Of a DNA stretch of 64,000 bases, positions 51,343 through 59,126 are shown one piece after another. Where the stretch lies: contig NZ_CP011132.1 in NCBI RefSeq assembly GCF_000981805.1, positions 3,968,001 to 4,032,000 on the forward strand, read 5' to 3'. The notes under the pieces are model-generated. The model saw only the letters and a list, made by a program, of their open reading frames with translations, was not told the origin of the DNA and ran no database searches. Within the stretch, counting starts at the first letter, position 1, and each line of letters begins with the position of its first letter. Source of the stretch: Citrobacter amalonaticus Y19. Its GTDB lineage: Bacteria; Pseudomonadota; Gammaproteobacteria; Enterobacterales; Enterobacteriaceae. The position numbers and the translations under genes are program-made.

Positions 51343-52647
51343 ATGCTGGCGCTAATAGGTGTGCTTACCATAGCCACCTTATTATTTTTTATCATGTCTA
51401 AAAGGATGTCACCCCTGGTTGCCCTGATCGTCATTCCGGTGATTGGCGCGTTGGCTGCAGGCTGCGGAACGGATACGGCAAAATATGTGGTCGAAGGCAT
51501 CACAAAACTGGCCCCGATGGCAGCGATGTTTGTCTTTGCGATCGCCTTTTTTGGCGTCGTGACGGATGCCGGGATGTTTGATCCTATCGTGCGCGGCATT
51601 TTGCGCTTCGTCGGGACCAACCCGGTTAAAATCATCATCGGAACGGGCCTTCTGGCGCTCATCGCCCACCTTGACGGTAATGGCGCGGTAACCTTCTTAA
51701 TTACGGTCCCTACCATGCTGCCACTGTTCAATCGCCTCGGTATGGACAAACGGATCCTGCTTGGCATTGTTGCGCTCAGCGCCGGGGTTAACTTTTTACC
51801 CTGGACCGGACCGATGATTCGCGCCTCTGCCGCGTTGAACGTCACCACTCATGACCTCTTTATCCCGCTCATTCCGGCGCAGCTCGCGGGTCTGGGTTTT
51901 ATGGTCGTGATGGGTTGGTACTGGGGTAAACGCGAAGAGAAACGCCTTGGCGCAGCCCACTTTGCCGCGGCCGCAGGCGATTTCTCGCATCATAAGGAAC
52001 TGACCGAGCAGGAAAAAGTCCTGCGTCGTCCGCATCTTTTCTGGATCAACATCGCGCTGGTCATCGCCGTGATCGGCACGATGGTCTTCACCCGTATCTC
52101 CCCCACCGTCGCCTTCATGATCGCCCTGACGCTGGCGCTGATGATCAACTATCCGAATGTTGAAATGCAGAAAGAACGGATCAACGCCCACGCCAAAGCG
52201 GCGCTGATGATGGCCAGTATCCTGTTCGCAGCAGGGGCATTTACCGGGATCATGGGCGGTGCGGGCATGCTGAAAGCGATGTCTCATGCTGCGGTGGAGT
52301 TTATGCCTGCGGCGCTGGCGTCCCATATTCCGTTCATCGTCGGCCTTATCTCGATGCCGCTGTCGCTGATTTTCGATCCCGACTCTTACTACTTCGGCAT
52401 TATGCCTGTCGTCGCACATACCGTGGACATCATGGGTATCCCCGCCATTCAGGTCGCTCAGGCGTCGGTGCTGGGTCAGATGACCACCGGCTTCCCGGTC
52501 AGCCCACTGACCCCGGCGACCTTCCTGTTGGTCAGCCTTGCCAGTGTCGACCTCGCGGATCACCAAAAATTCTCTATCCCGGTCCTGTGGGCAGCCAGCG
52601 TCATTATGACCTTTGCCGCCGCCCTCACCGGCGTCTTCCCGATTTAA
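51343..52647 (+). CDS. CitMHS-family carboxylate transporter
   Basis: 434 residues, about 12 hydrophobic segments. Family marks are LIAHLDGNGAVTFLITVPTM near residue 105 and LIFDPDSYYFGIMPVVAHT near 345, both typical of CitMHS secondary transporters. Characterised members (Bacillus CitM and CitH) take up citrate, often as a metal complex, with protons. Here the neighbours (CoA transferase, thiolase) suggest another di- or tricarboxylate or a hydroxy/keto acid. It is the first gene of the operon, 34 nt before the AtuA-like gene. The substrate is unknown. Confidence 0.9.
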   Translation: MLALIGVLTIATLLFFIMSKRMSPLVALIVIPVIGALAAGCGTDTAKYVVEGITKLAPMAAMFVFAIAFFGVVTDAGMFDPIVRGILRFVGTNPVKIIIGTGLLALIAHLDGNGAVTFLITVPTMLPLFNRLGMDKRILLGIVALSAGVNFLPWTGPMIRASAALNVTTHDLFIPLIPAQLAGLGFMVVMGWYWGKREEKRLGAAHFAAAAGDFSHHKELTEQEKVLRRPHLFWINIALVIAVIGTMVFTRISPTVAFMIALTLALMINYPNVEMQKERINAHAKAALMMASILFAAGAFTGIMGGAGMLKAMSHAAVEFMPAALASHIPFIVGLISMPLSLIFDPDSYYFGIMPVVAHTVDIMGIPAIQVAQASVLGQMTTGFPVSPLTPATFLLVSLASVDLADHQKFSIPVLWAASVIMTFAAALTGVFPI

Positions 52648-52681
52648 CAGCACATTTCTTGTGACGAATTAAGGACATAAA

Positions 52682-54022
52682 ATGAAAACAATTCGAATTG
52701 GTTCCGGAGCAGGCTACGCAGGCGATCGCATTGAGCCTGCGGTTGAACTGGCCGAAAAAGGGGAACTGGATTATCTGGTGTTTGAATGTCTGGCAGAGCG
52801 CACCATCGCCATTGGACAAAAACAGAAACAACAGGATCCGAACAAAGGCTATAACGAACTGCTCGACGCGCGGATGCGCGCGGTGTTACCGACCTGTCAC
52901 GCCAAAAGCGTGCGGATCATCTCTAACATGGGTTCTGCCAACCCGGTCGCCGCCGGAAAAGCGGTGCTGAAGATAGCTCAGGAACTGGGTCTGCATGGCC
53001 TTAAAGTCGCGGTAGTCACTGGCGATGAAGTGTTGTCACTCATTCAGTCGATGGATCTGACGCTGGATGAAGCCGGTGTCCCCGTTTCTCGCTTTGAAAA
53101 ACCCTTACTTTCCGCAAACGCGTATTTAGGTACGGCGGGGCTACTGGAAGCGCTTGATTCCGATGCGGATGTGGTGATCGCCGGACGCGTCGCTGACCCT
53201 TCTCTCTTCCTTGCGCCGATGATGCATGAATTCAACTGGGCCGCTGATGACTGGCAGCATCTGGGGATGGGAACCTGTATCGGTCATCTTCTGGAGTGCG
53301 CGGGACAAATCACCGGCGGATATTATGCCGATCCGGGGGTGAAGGATGTCCCTAATCTGGCACACCTCGGTTTTCCGCTGGCTGAAGTCAGTGAAGATGG
53401 CAACGCCACCATTACCAAAGTGGCCGGTTCCGGTGGGCTGGTCACCGAAGACACCTGCAAAGAGCAACTACTGTACGAAATCCACCGACCGGATCGTTAT
53501 CTCACCCCTGATGTGGTCGCTGACTTTAGCCATGTGCGTTTCAGCCAGTGCGGTCCGGATGCCGTGCGGGTTACCGGCGCGACGGGTGCGCCACGAACCG
53601 AAACGCTGAAAGTGTCAGTGGGTTATCAGGATGGCTTTATCGGTGAAGGTGAAATTTCCTACGCCGGTCCGGGCGCGGTAAATCGCGGCCGTCTCGCTCT
53701 CGATATCGTGCGTGAGCGCTTCGCAATTTGCCACGTTAATCTAGAGGAAACGCGTTACGACCTCATTGGCGTTAATGCGCTGCATGGTGAAACGCGCGGT
53801 CAGTACAGCGCTCCCTATGAAGTGCGCGCCCGTGTTGCTGCCCGCTGTGCCACCCGTGCGCAGGCGGTTACCGTCGGTAACGAAGTGGAAACGCTCTATA
53901 CCAACGGCCCAGCGGGCGGCGGCGGCGTCATGAAATCCGTAAAAGAAATCCTGGCCATGGATTCCACTCTTATTCCGCGTCAATGCGTTCAACACCACGT
54001 TACCGTACTGGAGAATAAATAA
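52682..54022 (+). CDS. AtuA-like protein (DUF1446 domain)
   Basis: 446 residues matching the DUF1446/AtuA family: start MKTIRIGSGAGYAGDRIEPA, LVFECLAERTIAIGQ, RIISNMGSANPVAAG, VVIAGRVADPSLFLAPM, and the C-terminal YTNGPAGGGGVMKSVKEILA. The family is named for acyclic terpene utilisation in Pseudomonas, but its chemistry is not settled. Full AtuA proteins are near 590 residues and end in a small ferredoxin-fold domain; here that domain is the next gene, so AtuA is split in two. A catabolic role on the imported carboxylate or its CoA ester is inferred from the operon. Confidence 0.85.
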   Translation: MKTIRIGSGAGYAGDRIEPAVELAEKGELDYLVFECLAERTIAIGQKQKQQDPNKGYNELLDARMRAVLPTCHAKSVRIISNMGSANPVAAGKAVLKIAQELGLHGLKVAVVTGDEVLSLIQSMDLTLDEAGVPVSRFEKPLLSANAYLGTAGLLEALDSDADVVIAGRVADPSLFLAPMMHEFNWAADDWQHLGMGTCIGHLLECAGQITGGYYADPGVKDVPNLAHLGFPLAEVSEDGNATITKVAGSGGLVTEDTCKEQLLYEIHRPDRYLTPDVVADFSHVRFSQCGPDAVRVTGATGAPRTETLKVSVGYQDGFIGEGEISYAGPGAVNRGRLALDIVRERFAICHVNLEETRYDLIGVNALHGETRGQYSAPYEVRARVAARCATRAQAVTVGNEVETLYTNGPAGGGGVMKSVKEILAMDSTLIPRQCVQHHVTVLENK

Positions 54023-54321
54023 TGAAATTACGTGAAATCGCTCATTCCCGTACCGGAGATAAAGGAAATATTTCCAATATTTCATTAATTGCCTGGCGCC
54101 CGGAAGATTATGCCACGCTGGCAGAACAGGTCACCGCCGAAAAAGTCAAAGCCTGGTTTGGCGATATCGTACAGGGCGAGGTGATTCGTTATGAATTACC
54201 GGAACTCGGCGCGCTGAATTTCGTGATGCATAAAGCGCTGGGAGGTGGCGTCACTCGCTCACTGGCGCTGGATATGCACGGCAAAGGGCTGAGCTCGGCG
54301 TTACTGGATATGCCCATTTAA
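54022..54321 (+). CDS. AtuA C-terminal-like (ferredoxin-fold) small protein
   Basis: 99 residues. LREIAHSRTGDKGNISNISL resembles the HARSGDKG segment found in the C-terminal domain of one-piece AtuA proteins. The start codon shares one base with the stop of the upstream gene (TAATG), so the two are translationally coupled and probably form one complex. The rest, ALGGGVTRSLALDMHGKGLS, is also typical of that domain. No catalytic role can be stated. Confidence 0.8.
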   Translation: MKLREIAHSRTGDKGNISNISLIAWRPEDYATLAEQVTAEKVKAWFGDIVQGEVIRYELPELGALNFVMHKALGGGVTRSLALDMHGKGLSSALLDMPI

Positions 54322-54351
54322 TTTTTTCGGACACCAACATCCTCACGCTTC

Positions 54352-54373
54352 GGCGGGATTTCATTATCCCGCC
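54352..54373 (+). other. Hairpin inside the operon, before the CoA transferase genes
   Basis: GGCGGGAT-TTCATT-ATCCCGCC gives an 8-bp perfect stem in the 89-nt gap between the AtuA pair and the CoA transferase genes. There is no T run, so it looks like an mRNA processing or stability element rather than a terminator. Confidence 0.6.
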
Positions 54374-54410
54374 AGAGGATCCCTGTCCTCAAAACAGCAA
54401 GTACACCATT

Positions 54411-55067
54411 ATGCAAAACAAAAGAATAACGGCGGATAAATTCCGCGAATTATTACACGACGGCATGAGCATTATGTTTGGCGGCTTCATGGGCGTCGGG
54501 ACGCCGGAATATCTGGTGGCAGAAATTATGCGTTCCGGGGTGAAAGAATTAACGATTATCGGCAATGACACCGCATTTGTCGATAAAGGCATTGGCCCCC
54601 TGATTTCTAACGGCCAGGTCAAAAAAGTGATCGCCTCTCATATTGGCACCAACCCGGAAACCGGTAAGAAAATGATTTCCGGTGAACTCGATGTTCAGTT
54701 AGTGCCGCAAGGAACGCTCGCCGAGCAGATCCGTGCGGGCGGAGCCGGACTGGGGGGATTCCTCACGCAAACCGGGCTGGGCACGGTGGTGGAAGAAAAT
54801 AAACAAACGCTACTGGTCAATGGTGAGAAATGGCTGCTGGAACAACCTCTGCGCGCCGATCTCGCCATTCTTCTCGCCAGTCATGCCGATGAGGCCGGCA
54901 ATCTCACCTATGACCTGACCGCCCGCAACTTCAACCCGGTGATGGCTCTGGCCGCCGATGTGGTCGTGGCCGAAACCCGCGACATCGGCGCGTTGGGAAG
55001 TATTCCTCCTGTGCACGTCATCACTCCAGGCGCGCTGGTGGATCATCTGTTCATGGAGGCCCAGTGA
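54411..55067 (+). CDS. 3-oxoacid CoA-transferase subunit A (AtoD-like)
   Basis: 218 residues, closely similar to E. coli AtoD across its length: GMSIMFGGFMGVGTPE, IIGNDTAFVDKGIGPLI, KKVIASHIGTNPETGKKMIS, VPQGTLAEQIRAGGAGLGGF, YDLTARNFNPVMALAADVVV. It forms the alpha subunit of a class I CoA transferase, moving CoA from an acyl-CoA donor to a carboxylate. It overlaps the next subunit gene by 4 nt (ATGA). AtoD in E. coli acts on acetoacetate and short fatty acids; the acceptor here is unknown. Confidence 0.92.
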   Translation: MQNKRITADKFRELLHDGMSIMFGGFMGVGTPEYLVAEIMRSGVKELTIIGNDTAFVDKGIGPLISNGQVKKVIASHIGTNPETGKKMISGELDVQLVPQGTLAEQIRAGGAGLGGFLTQTGLGTVVEENKQTLLVNGEKWLLEQPLRADLAILLASHADEAGNLTYDLTARNFNPVMALAADVVVAETRDIGALGSIPPVHVITPGALVDHLFMEAQ

Positions 55068-55726
55068 TGAACGCAAAAGAACGTATTGCCCGCCGCGTGG
55101 CGCAGGAGTTACACGATGGCGACGTCGTCAATCTGGGCATTGGCCTGCCGACGCAGGTCGCGAACTACCTGGCCGAGGATATTCAGGTCACGTTGCAGTC
55201 GGAAAATGGTTTTCTTGGCCTCGGCCCTCTGGACGAGGTGAATGCCTGTCTCGTCAATGCAGGCGGTCAGCCCTGCGGCATGATCCCCGGCGCGGCAATG
55301 TTCGACAGTTGCTTCTCCTTCGCCCTTATTCGCGGGGGACATGTGGATGTCTGCGTGCTCGGCGGTTTGCAGGTCGATGAACACGGAAGCCTCGCCAACT
55401 GGATGGTGCCCGGAAAAATGGTGCCCGGTATGGGCGGGGCAATGGACCTCGTGGCGGGAGCCAAAAAAGTCATTATCGCGATGGAGCACTGCGCTAAAAA
55501 TGGCGAGCCAAAGCTGCTGCACCGCTGCAGTTACCCCTTAACGGCGGTTGGCAAAGTCAGCAAAGTCATCACCGAACTTGCCGTATTCAGCTTTGTGAAC
55601 GGCGAAATGATCCTCGACGAAATCAGCGACACCATCACGCTTGATGAACTTCGTGCACGTACGGAAGCAAACTTCCGTGTTTGTGCACACCTGAAAACAA
55701 TGCAGCCCGTGGAGGCTCTGGCATGA
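55064..55726 (+). CDS. 3-oxoacid CoA-transferase subunit B (AtoA-like)
   Basis: 220 residues starting MMNAKERIARRVAQELHDGD. The catalytic Glu lies in LQSENGFLGLGP, the SENG motif of class I CoA transferases. VNAGGQPCGMIPGAAMFDSC and NWMVPGKMVPGMGGAMDLV are shared with E. coli AtoA. It is the beta subunit partner of the preceding gene. A second ATG (codon 2) is an equally good start. Its last bases overlap the thiolase start region by 4 nt (ATGA at 55723). Confidence 0.92.
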   Translation: MMNAKERIARRVAQELHDGDVVNLGIGLPTQVANYLAEDIQVTLQSENGFLGLGPLDEVNACLVNAGGQPCGMIPGAAMFDSCFSFALIRGGHVDVCVLGGLQVDEHGSLANWMVPGKMVPGMGGAMDLVAGAKKVIIAMEHCAKNGEPKLLHRCSYPLTAVGKVSKVITELAVFSFVNGEMILDEISDTITLDELRARTEANFRVCAHLKTMQPVEALA

Positions 55727-56901
55727 ACGATTCCATTGTTATTGTGAGTGCGAAACGCACCCCTATTGGTAAATTTGCCGGCAGCCTGGCAGACGTCCCG
55801 GCGGTGATGCTGGGCGCGACGAGCGTGCGGGCAAACCTGCTGGATCTTCCGTCGGATATCAACATTGACGAGGTGATCCTCGGTAACGTGTTACAGGCCG
55901 GATTAGGGCAAAACCCGGCCCACCAGGTGACGCATCATGCAGGCTTAGCGGAGAGCGTTCCGTCATTCACGGTCAATAAAGTCTGCGGCTCCGGCCTGAA
56001 AACCGTCGTGCTGGGCGCACAGTCCATTTTGAGTGGCGACAATCAGACCTGTATCGTCGGCGGGATGGAAAACATGAGTGCCGCCCCCTACCTGCTGGCC
56101 CGCGCGCGCCAGGGGTATCGTATGGGCAACGGTGAACTGACAGACGTGATGATCCACGACGGGCTCTGGTGCGCCTTCAATGATTACCACATGGGGATCA
56201 CGGCGGAAAATATTGCCAAACGCTATCACTTAAGCCGCGAAGAGCAGGATCAGGTGGCGCTGGCATCACAGCAAAAAGCGATAGCCGCGATCAACGCGGG
56301 CTATTTCAGGCAGGAAATCGTGCCGGTAACCCTGAAGCGTAAAAAAGAGGTCTGTCTGTTTGATACCGATGAGTTTCCGCGTCCGGAAACCGATGCGGGT
56401 TCGCTGGCGAAACTGCGTCCGGCCTTTGAAAGTACGGGGACCGTCACCGCAGGCAATGCCTCCGGCATCAATGATGCGGCGGCGACGCTGGTCCTGATGT
56501 CCGAACGCGCTGCACGTGCACATGGGATAACCCCGTTAGCGCGTCTGAAAAGCTGGGCGTCGGCTGGGGTTGACGCCAGCATGATGGGACTCGGCCCTAT
56601 ACCGGCGACAAAACGGGCGCTGGAAAAAGCCAAAATGACGGTCAGCGACCTGGATTTAATCGAAGCCAACGAAGCCTTTGCCGCGCAGTATCTGGCGGTT
56701 GCCCGCGAGCTCGACTTCCCGGAAGAGAAAGTGAACGTCAACGGCGGCGCAATCGCGCTGGGCCATCCTATTGGCGCAAGCGGCGCACGGATTCTGGTGA
56801 CGCTGGTTCACGCGTTGCAGCAGCGTAATAAATCCACCGGGCTGGCAACGCTGTGCATCGGCGGGGGTCAGGGGATTGCCGTGATTGTTGAGCGTCTGTA
56901 A
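55723..56901 (+). CDS. Acetyl-CoA C-acetyltransferase (AtoB-like thiolase)
   Basis: 392 residues from ATG at 55723 (MNDSIVIVSAKRTPIGKFAG), which overlaps the stop of the CoA transferase subunit B and gives the normal thiolase length. The nucleophile Cys lies in VNKVCGSGLKT near residue 90. The catalytic His is in GGAIALGHPIGASGARI, and the second Cys in LCIGGGQGIAV. It cleaves acetoacetyl-CoA or a related 3-oxoacyl-CoA with CoA to give acetyl-CoA. It is the last gene of the accessory operon and convergent with glpR. Confidence 0.94.
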   Translation: MNDSIVIVSAKRTPIGKFAGSLADVPAVMLGATSVRANLLDLPSDINIDEVILGNVLQAGLGQNPAHQVTHHAGLAESVPSFTVNKVCGSGLKTVVLGAQSILSGDNQTCIVGGMENMSAAPYLLARARQGYRMGNGELTDVMIHDGLWCAFNDYHMGITAENIAKRYHLSREEQDQVALASQQKAIAAINAGYFRQEIVPVTLKRKKEVCLFDTDEFPRPETDAGSLAKLRPAFESTGTVTAGNASGINDAAATLVLMSERAARAHGITPLARLKSWASAGVDASMMGLGPIPATKRALEKAKMTVSDLDLIEANEAFAAQYLAVARELDFPEEKVNVNGGAIALGHPIGASGARILVTLVHALQQRNKSTGLATLCIGGGQGIAVIVERL

Positions 56902-56916
56902 GCGCGTCATCCACAG

Positions 56917-56936
56917 GTCCCCGGCACGCCGGGGAC
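56917..56936. terminator. Hairpin between thiolase gene and glpR
   Basis: GTCCCCGGCACGCCGGGGAC is a 20-bp self-complementary element between two convergent genes. It lacks a long T run (GGTTTC follows), so termination may be partial. Confidence 0.65.
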
Positions 56937-56953
56937 GGTTTCAACCAGCACGT

Positions 56954-57712
56954 CTAGCACAGTTCAAGTTGAATATGGTTCTCGGTAATCACCTGGAGCA
57001 CACCCGCTGGCGGCAGAACGTCGGTATACACCGCATCCACCAGGCTGATGCTGCCCATATTCACCATCGCATTACGGCCAAACTTCGAATGATCCACCAC
57101 CAGCATGACGTGGCGGGAATTCTCGATAATCGCACGCTTGGTGCGCACCTCATGATAGTCGAACTCCAGCAGCGAGCCGTCGCTGTCGATGCCGCTGATC
57201 CCCAGAATGCCGAAATCCAGGCGGAACTGGGAAATAAAGTCGAGCGTCGCTTCGCCAATAATGCCGCCGTCACGGCTGCGAAGCTCGCCGCCCGCGAGAA
57301 TAATGCGGAAATCCTCTTTTACCATCAGCGTGTTCGCGACGTTGAGGTTGTTGGTCACGATACGCAAATTGCTGTGGTTGAGCAGCGCGTGCGCCACGGC
57401 CTCTGGCGTGGTCCCGATATCAATAAACAGCGTTGAACCGTTGGGGATCTGGGTAGCGACTTTGCGCGCAATGCGCTCTTTTTCCGCCGTCTGCGTGGCT
57501 TTACGATCGTGCCACGGCGTGTTGACTGAACTGGACGGTAGCGCCGCGCCGCCGTGGTGGCGCAGAATCATGTTTTGATCGGCCAGGTCGTTGAGATCCC
57601 GGCGAATCGTTTGTGGGCTAACGGAGAAATGCTCCACCAACTCTTCAGTACTGACGTATCCCTGTTTTTTTACCAGCTCAATGATTGCATCATGTCGTTG
57701 TGTTTGTTTCAT
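56954..57712 (-). CDS. glpR: Glycerol-3-phosphate regulon repressor GlpR
   Basis: 252 residues, DeoR family. N-terminal HTH: MKQTQRHDAIIELVKKQGYV then STEELVEHFSVSPQTIRRDL. The C-terminal sugar-phosphate sensor has FIDIGTTPEAVA and GILGISGIDSDG. It is complete here (several K-12 strains carry a broken glpR). It represses glpD, glpFKX, glpTQ and glpACB until glycerol 3-phosphate binds. It lies in the glpE-glpG-glpR series, 15 nt after glpG. Two GlpR operator matches lie before glpD. Confidence 0.97.
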   Translation of the reverse strand: MKQTQRHDAIIELVKKQGYVSTEELVEHFSVSPQTIRRDLNDLADQNMILRHHGGAALPSSSVNTPWHDRKATQTAEKERIARKVATQIPNGSTLFIDIGTTPEAVAHALLNHSNLRIVTNNLNVANTLMVKEDFRIILAGGELRSRDGGIIGEATLDFISQFRLDFGILGISGIDSDGSLLEFDYHEVRTKRAIIENSRHVMLVVDHSKFGRNAMVNMGSISLVDAVYTDVLPPAGVLQVITENHIQLELC

Positions 57713-57727
57713 TGTTATTCCCTGGAA

Positions 57728-58558
57728 CTATGTTCGTTTTCGCGCATTTAACGTATCCGCGAACGCCATTGCCAACCCAACTGCCAGCCCGGCGATATGT
57801 GCGCCATTGGCCATCGACATCCCAAACAAATCAAACCATCCGGCGACAATCCAAATCAACGCGAAAATAATCAACCCACGTTGCAGGTAGATCCCGCTGT
57901 GCGGATCGCGCTCGCCGCGCAGCCAGACGTAGCCCATCAGCGCGTAGACGACACCGGAAAGCCCGCCGAACCACGGGCCGCTAAACTTGTGCTGTACATA
58001 TCCGCTCAGCAGGGCGCTGATGACCGTAATCACAATCAGTTTGCCGCTGCCTAAACGCTTTTCAACCGCACCGCCAAGATACCACCACCACAGCAGGTTG
58101 AAGAGAATGTGCATCAGTGAAAAGTGCATGAAGGCGTGCGTGAAGTAGCGCCAGACATCAAACTGTAGTGACGGGTCGAACGGCCAGGCCAGCCACCCCA
58201 TCACGGTTTGATCGCCAACGATATTCATGACGATAAACACCAGAATGCAGGCCGCCATAATCAGCCAGGTGACCGGGCCTGCGCGCTCTCGCAGTGTGGC
58301 AAAAAACGGGAAGCGGCGGTAATGAAGTCCACTGCCGGTATGGCCGGACTGCCAACTGGCCGCGAGATAGCGCGGATCGCCGGGATTCTCCAGAAAACGC
58401 GCCAGCTCCGCATGCACACGTTCGGCCTGCGTCTCATCCGCCAGCCAGACATCGCTTTGATGATGTTGTTGAATGGTCAGGATAACGCCCTGCGTCGCCA
58501 TGTAATCAACAAAGGCCTGCGCCACGCGGGGGTTAGCAAAAGAGGTAATCATCAACAT
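57728..58558 (-). CDS. glpG: Rhomboid protease GlpG
   Basis: 276 residues. A cytoplasmic N-terminal domain (about 1-90) is followed by six membrane helices. The Ser-His dyad is visible: GLSGVVYALMGYV holds Ser201 and NGAHIAGLAVGLAMA holds His254. HFSLMHILFNLLWWWYLGG carries the oxyanion-side HxxxN. It cleaves membrane proteins within the bilayer; the physiological substrate is poorly known, and quality control of orphan subunits has been proposed. It is the middle gene of glpEGR. Confidence 0.97.
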   Translation of the reverse strand: MLMITSFANPRVAQAFVDYMATQGVILTIQQHHQSDVWLADETQAERVHAELARFLENPGDPRYLAASWQSGHTGSGLHYRRFPFFATLRERAGPVTWLIMAACILVFIVMNIVGDQTVMGWLAWPFDPSLQFDVWRYFTHAFMHFSLMHILFNLLWWWYLGGAVEKRLGSGKLIVITVISALLSGYVQHKFSGPWFGGLSGVVYALMGYVWLRGERDPHSGIYLQRGLIIFALIWIVAGWFDLFGMSMANGAHIAGLAVGLAMAFADTLNARKRT

Positions 58559-58602
58559 GGTTGCTGTCGCTTAATCCGTACAAAAGGGGACAGTATAAAG
58601 GC

Positions 58603-58929
58603 TTACGAGCCGTATGCCACCTCTGCGGGAAAATGACGATGCCAGGCGTCAAATCCGCCGTCTACGCTGTAGACCGCGTCATAACCCTGCTGGAGCAAAT
58701 ATTGCGCCGCGCCTTTGCTGCTGTTGCCGTGATAACACATCACCATGACCGCCGTATCGAAGTCATGATCGCGCATGAATGAACCCAGCGTGTCGTTCGT
58801 CAGATGAAATGCCTGGGGAGTATGGCCCATTGCATAACTTTGCGGATCGCGGATATCCACCAGTACCGCCGCGCCCCGATGTAGCTTCTGGTGCGCTTCT
58901 TCAACATTAATACATTCAAACTGTTCCAT
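58603..58929 (-). CDS. glpE: Thiosulfate sulfurtransferase GlpE (rhodanese)
   Basis: 108-residue single-domain rhodanese. The active loop CYHGNS holds the catalytic Cys65, and VLVDIRDPQSYAMGHTPQAF is the conserved front part. It transfers sulfane sulfur from thiosulfate to acceptors such as cyanide or thioredoxin. It is the first gene of glpEGR and is divergent from glpD across a 197-nt region with GlpR operators. Confidence 0.97.
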   Translation of the reverse strand: MEQFECINVEEAHQKLHRGAAVLVDIRDPQSYAMGHTPQAFHLTNDTLGSFMRDHDFDTAVMVMCYHGNSSKGAAQYLLQQGYDAVYSVDGGFDAWHRHFPAEVAYGS

Positions 58930-59075
58930 ACATTCTCTTCTTTATAGTGCAGGTGATACGTTTTCGGCATGTTACCCCTTAGTTTACGTCCCCACGGGAG
59001 TGAAACGCCATAATGTTATATGTATCACTGTAAATTGTTTATTCGATGTTACCACTGGCGCGTTTCTTTGCTATT

Positions 59076-59093
59076 ATGCTCGATAACGAACAT
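59076..59093. promoter_or_regulatory. GlpR operator 1 at glpD
   Basis: ATGCTCGATAACGAACAT agrees with the GlpR consensus ATGTTCGWTAWCGAACAT at 17 of 18 positions. It lies 33 nt before the glpD start. Confidence 0.88.
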
Positions 59094-59095
59094 TT

Positions 59096-59113
59096 ATGAG
59101 CCATAACGAAAGT
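59096..59113. promoter_or_regulatory. GlpR operator 2 at glpD
   Basis: ATGAGCCATAACGAAAGT agrees at about 13 of 18 positions and begins exactly 20 bp after operator 1. E. coli glpD likewise has tandem GlpR operators of unequal quality. Confidence 0.65.
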
Positions 59114-59126
59114 GCACGAGGGCAGC

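Noticed and set aside
52682..54321. Calling the 99-residue protein a DUF4387 protein
   Set aside because: It carries the HSRTGDKGN segment of the AtuA C-terminal domain, not the features I associate with DUF4387, so the AtuA C-domain reading is preferred.
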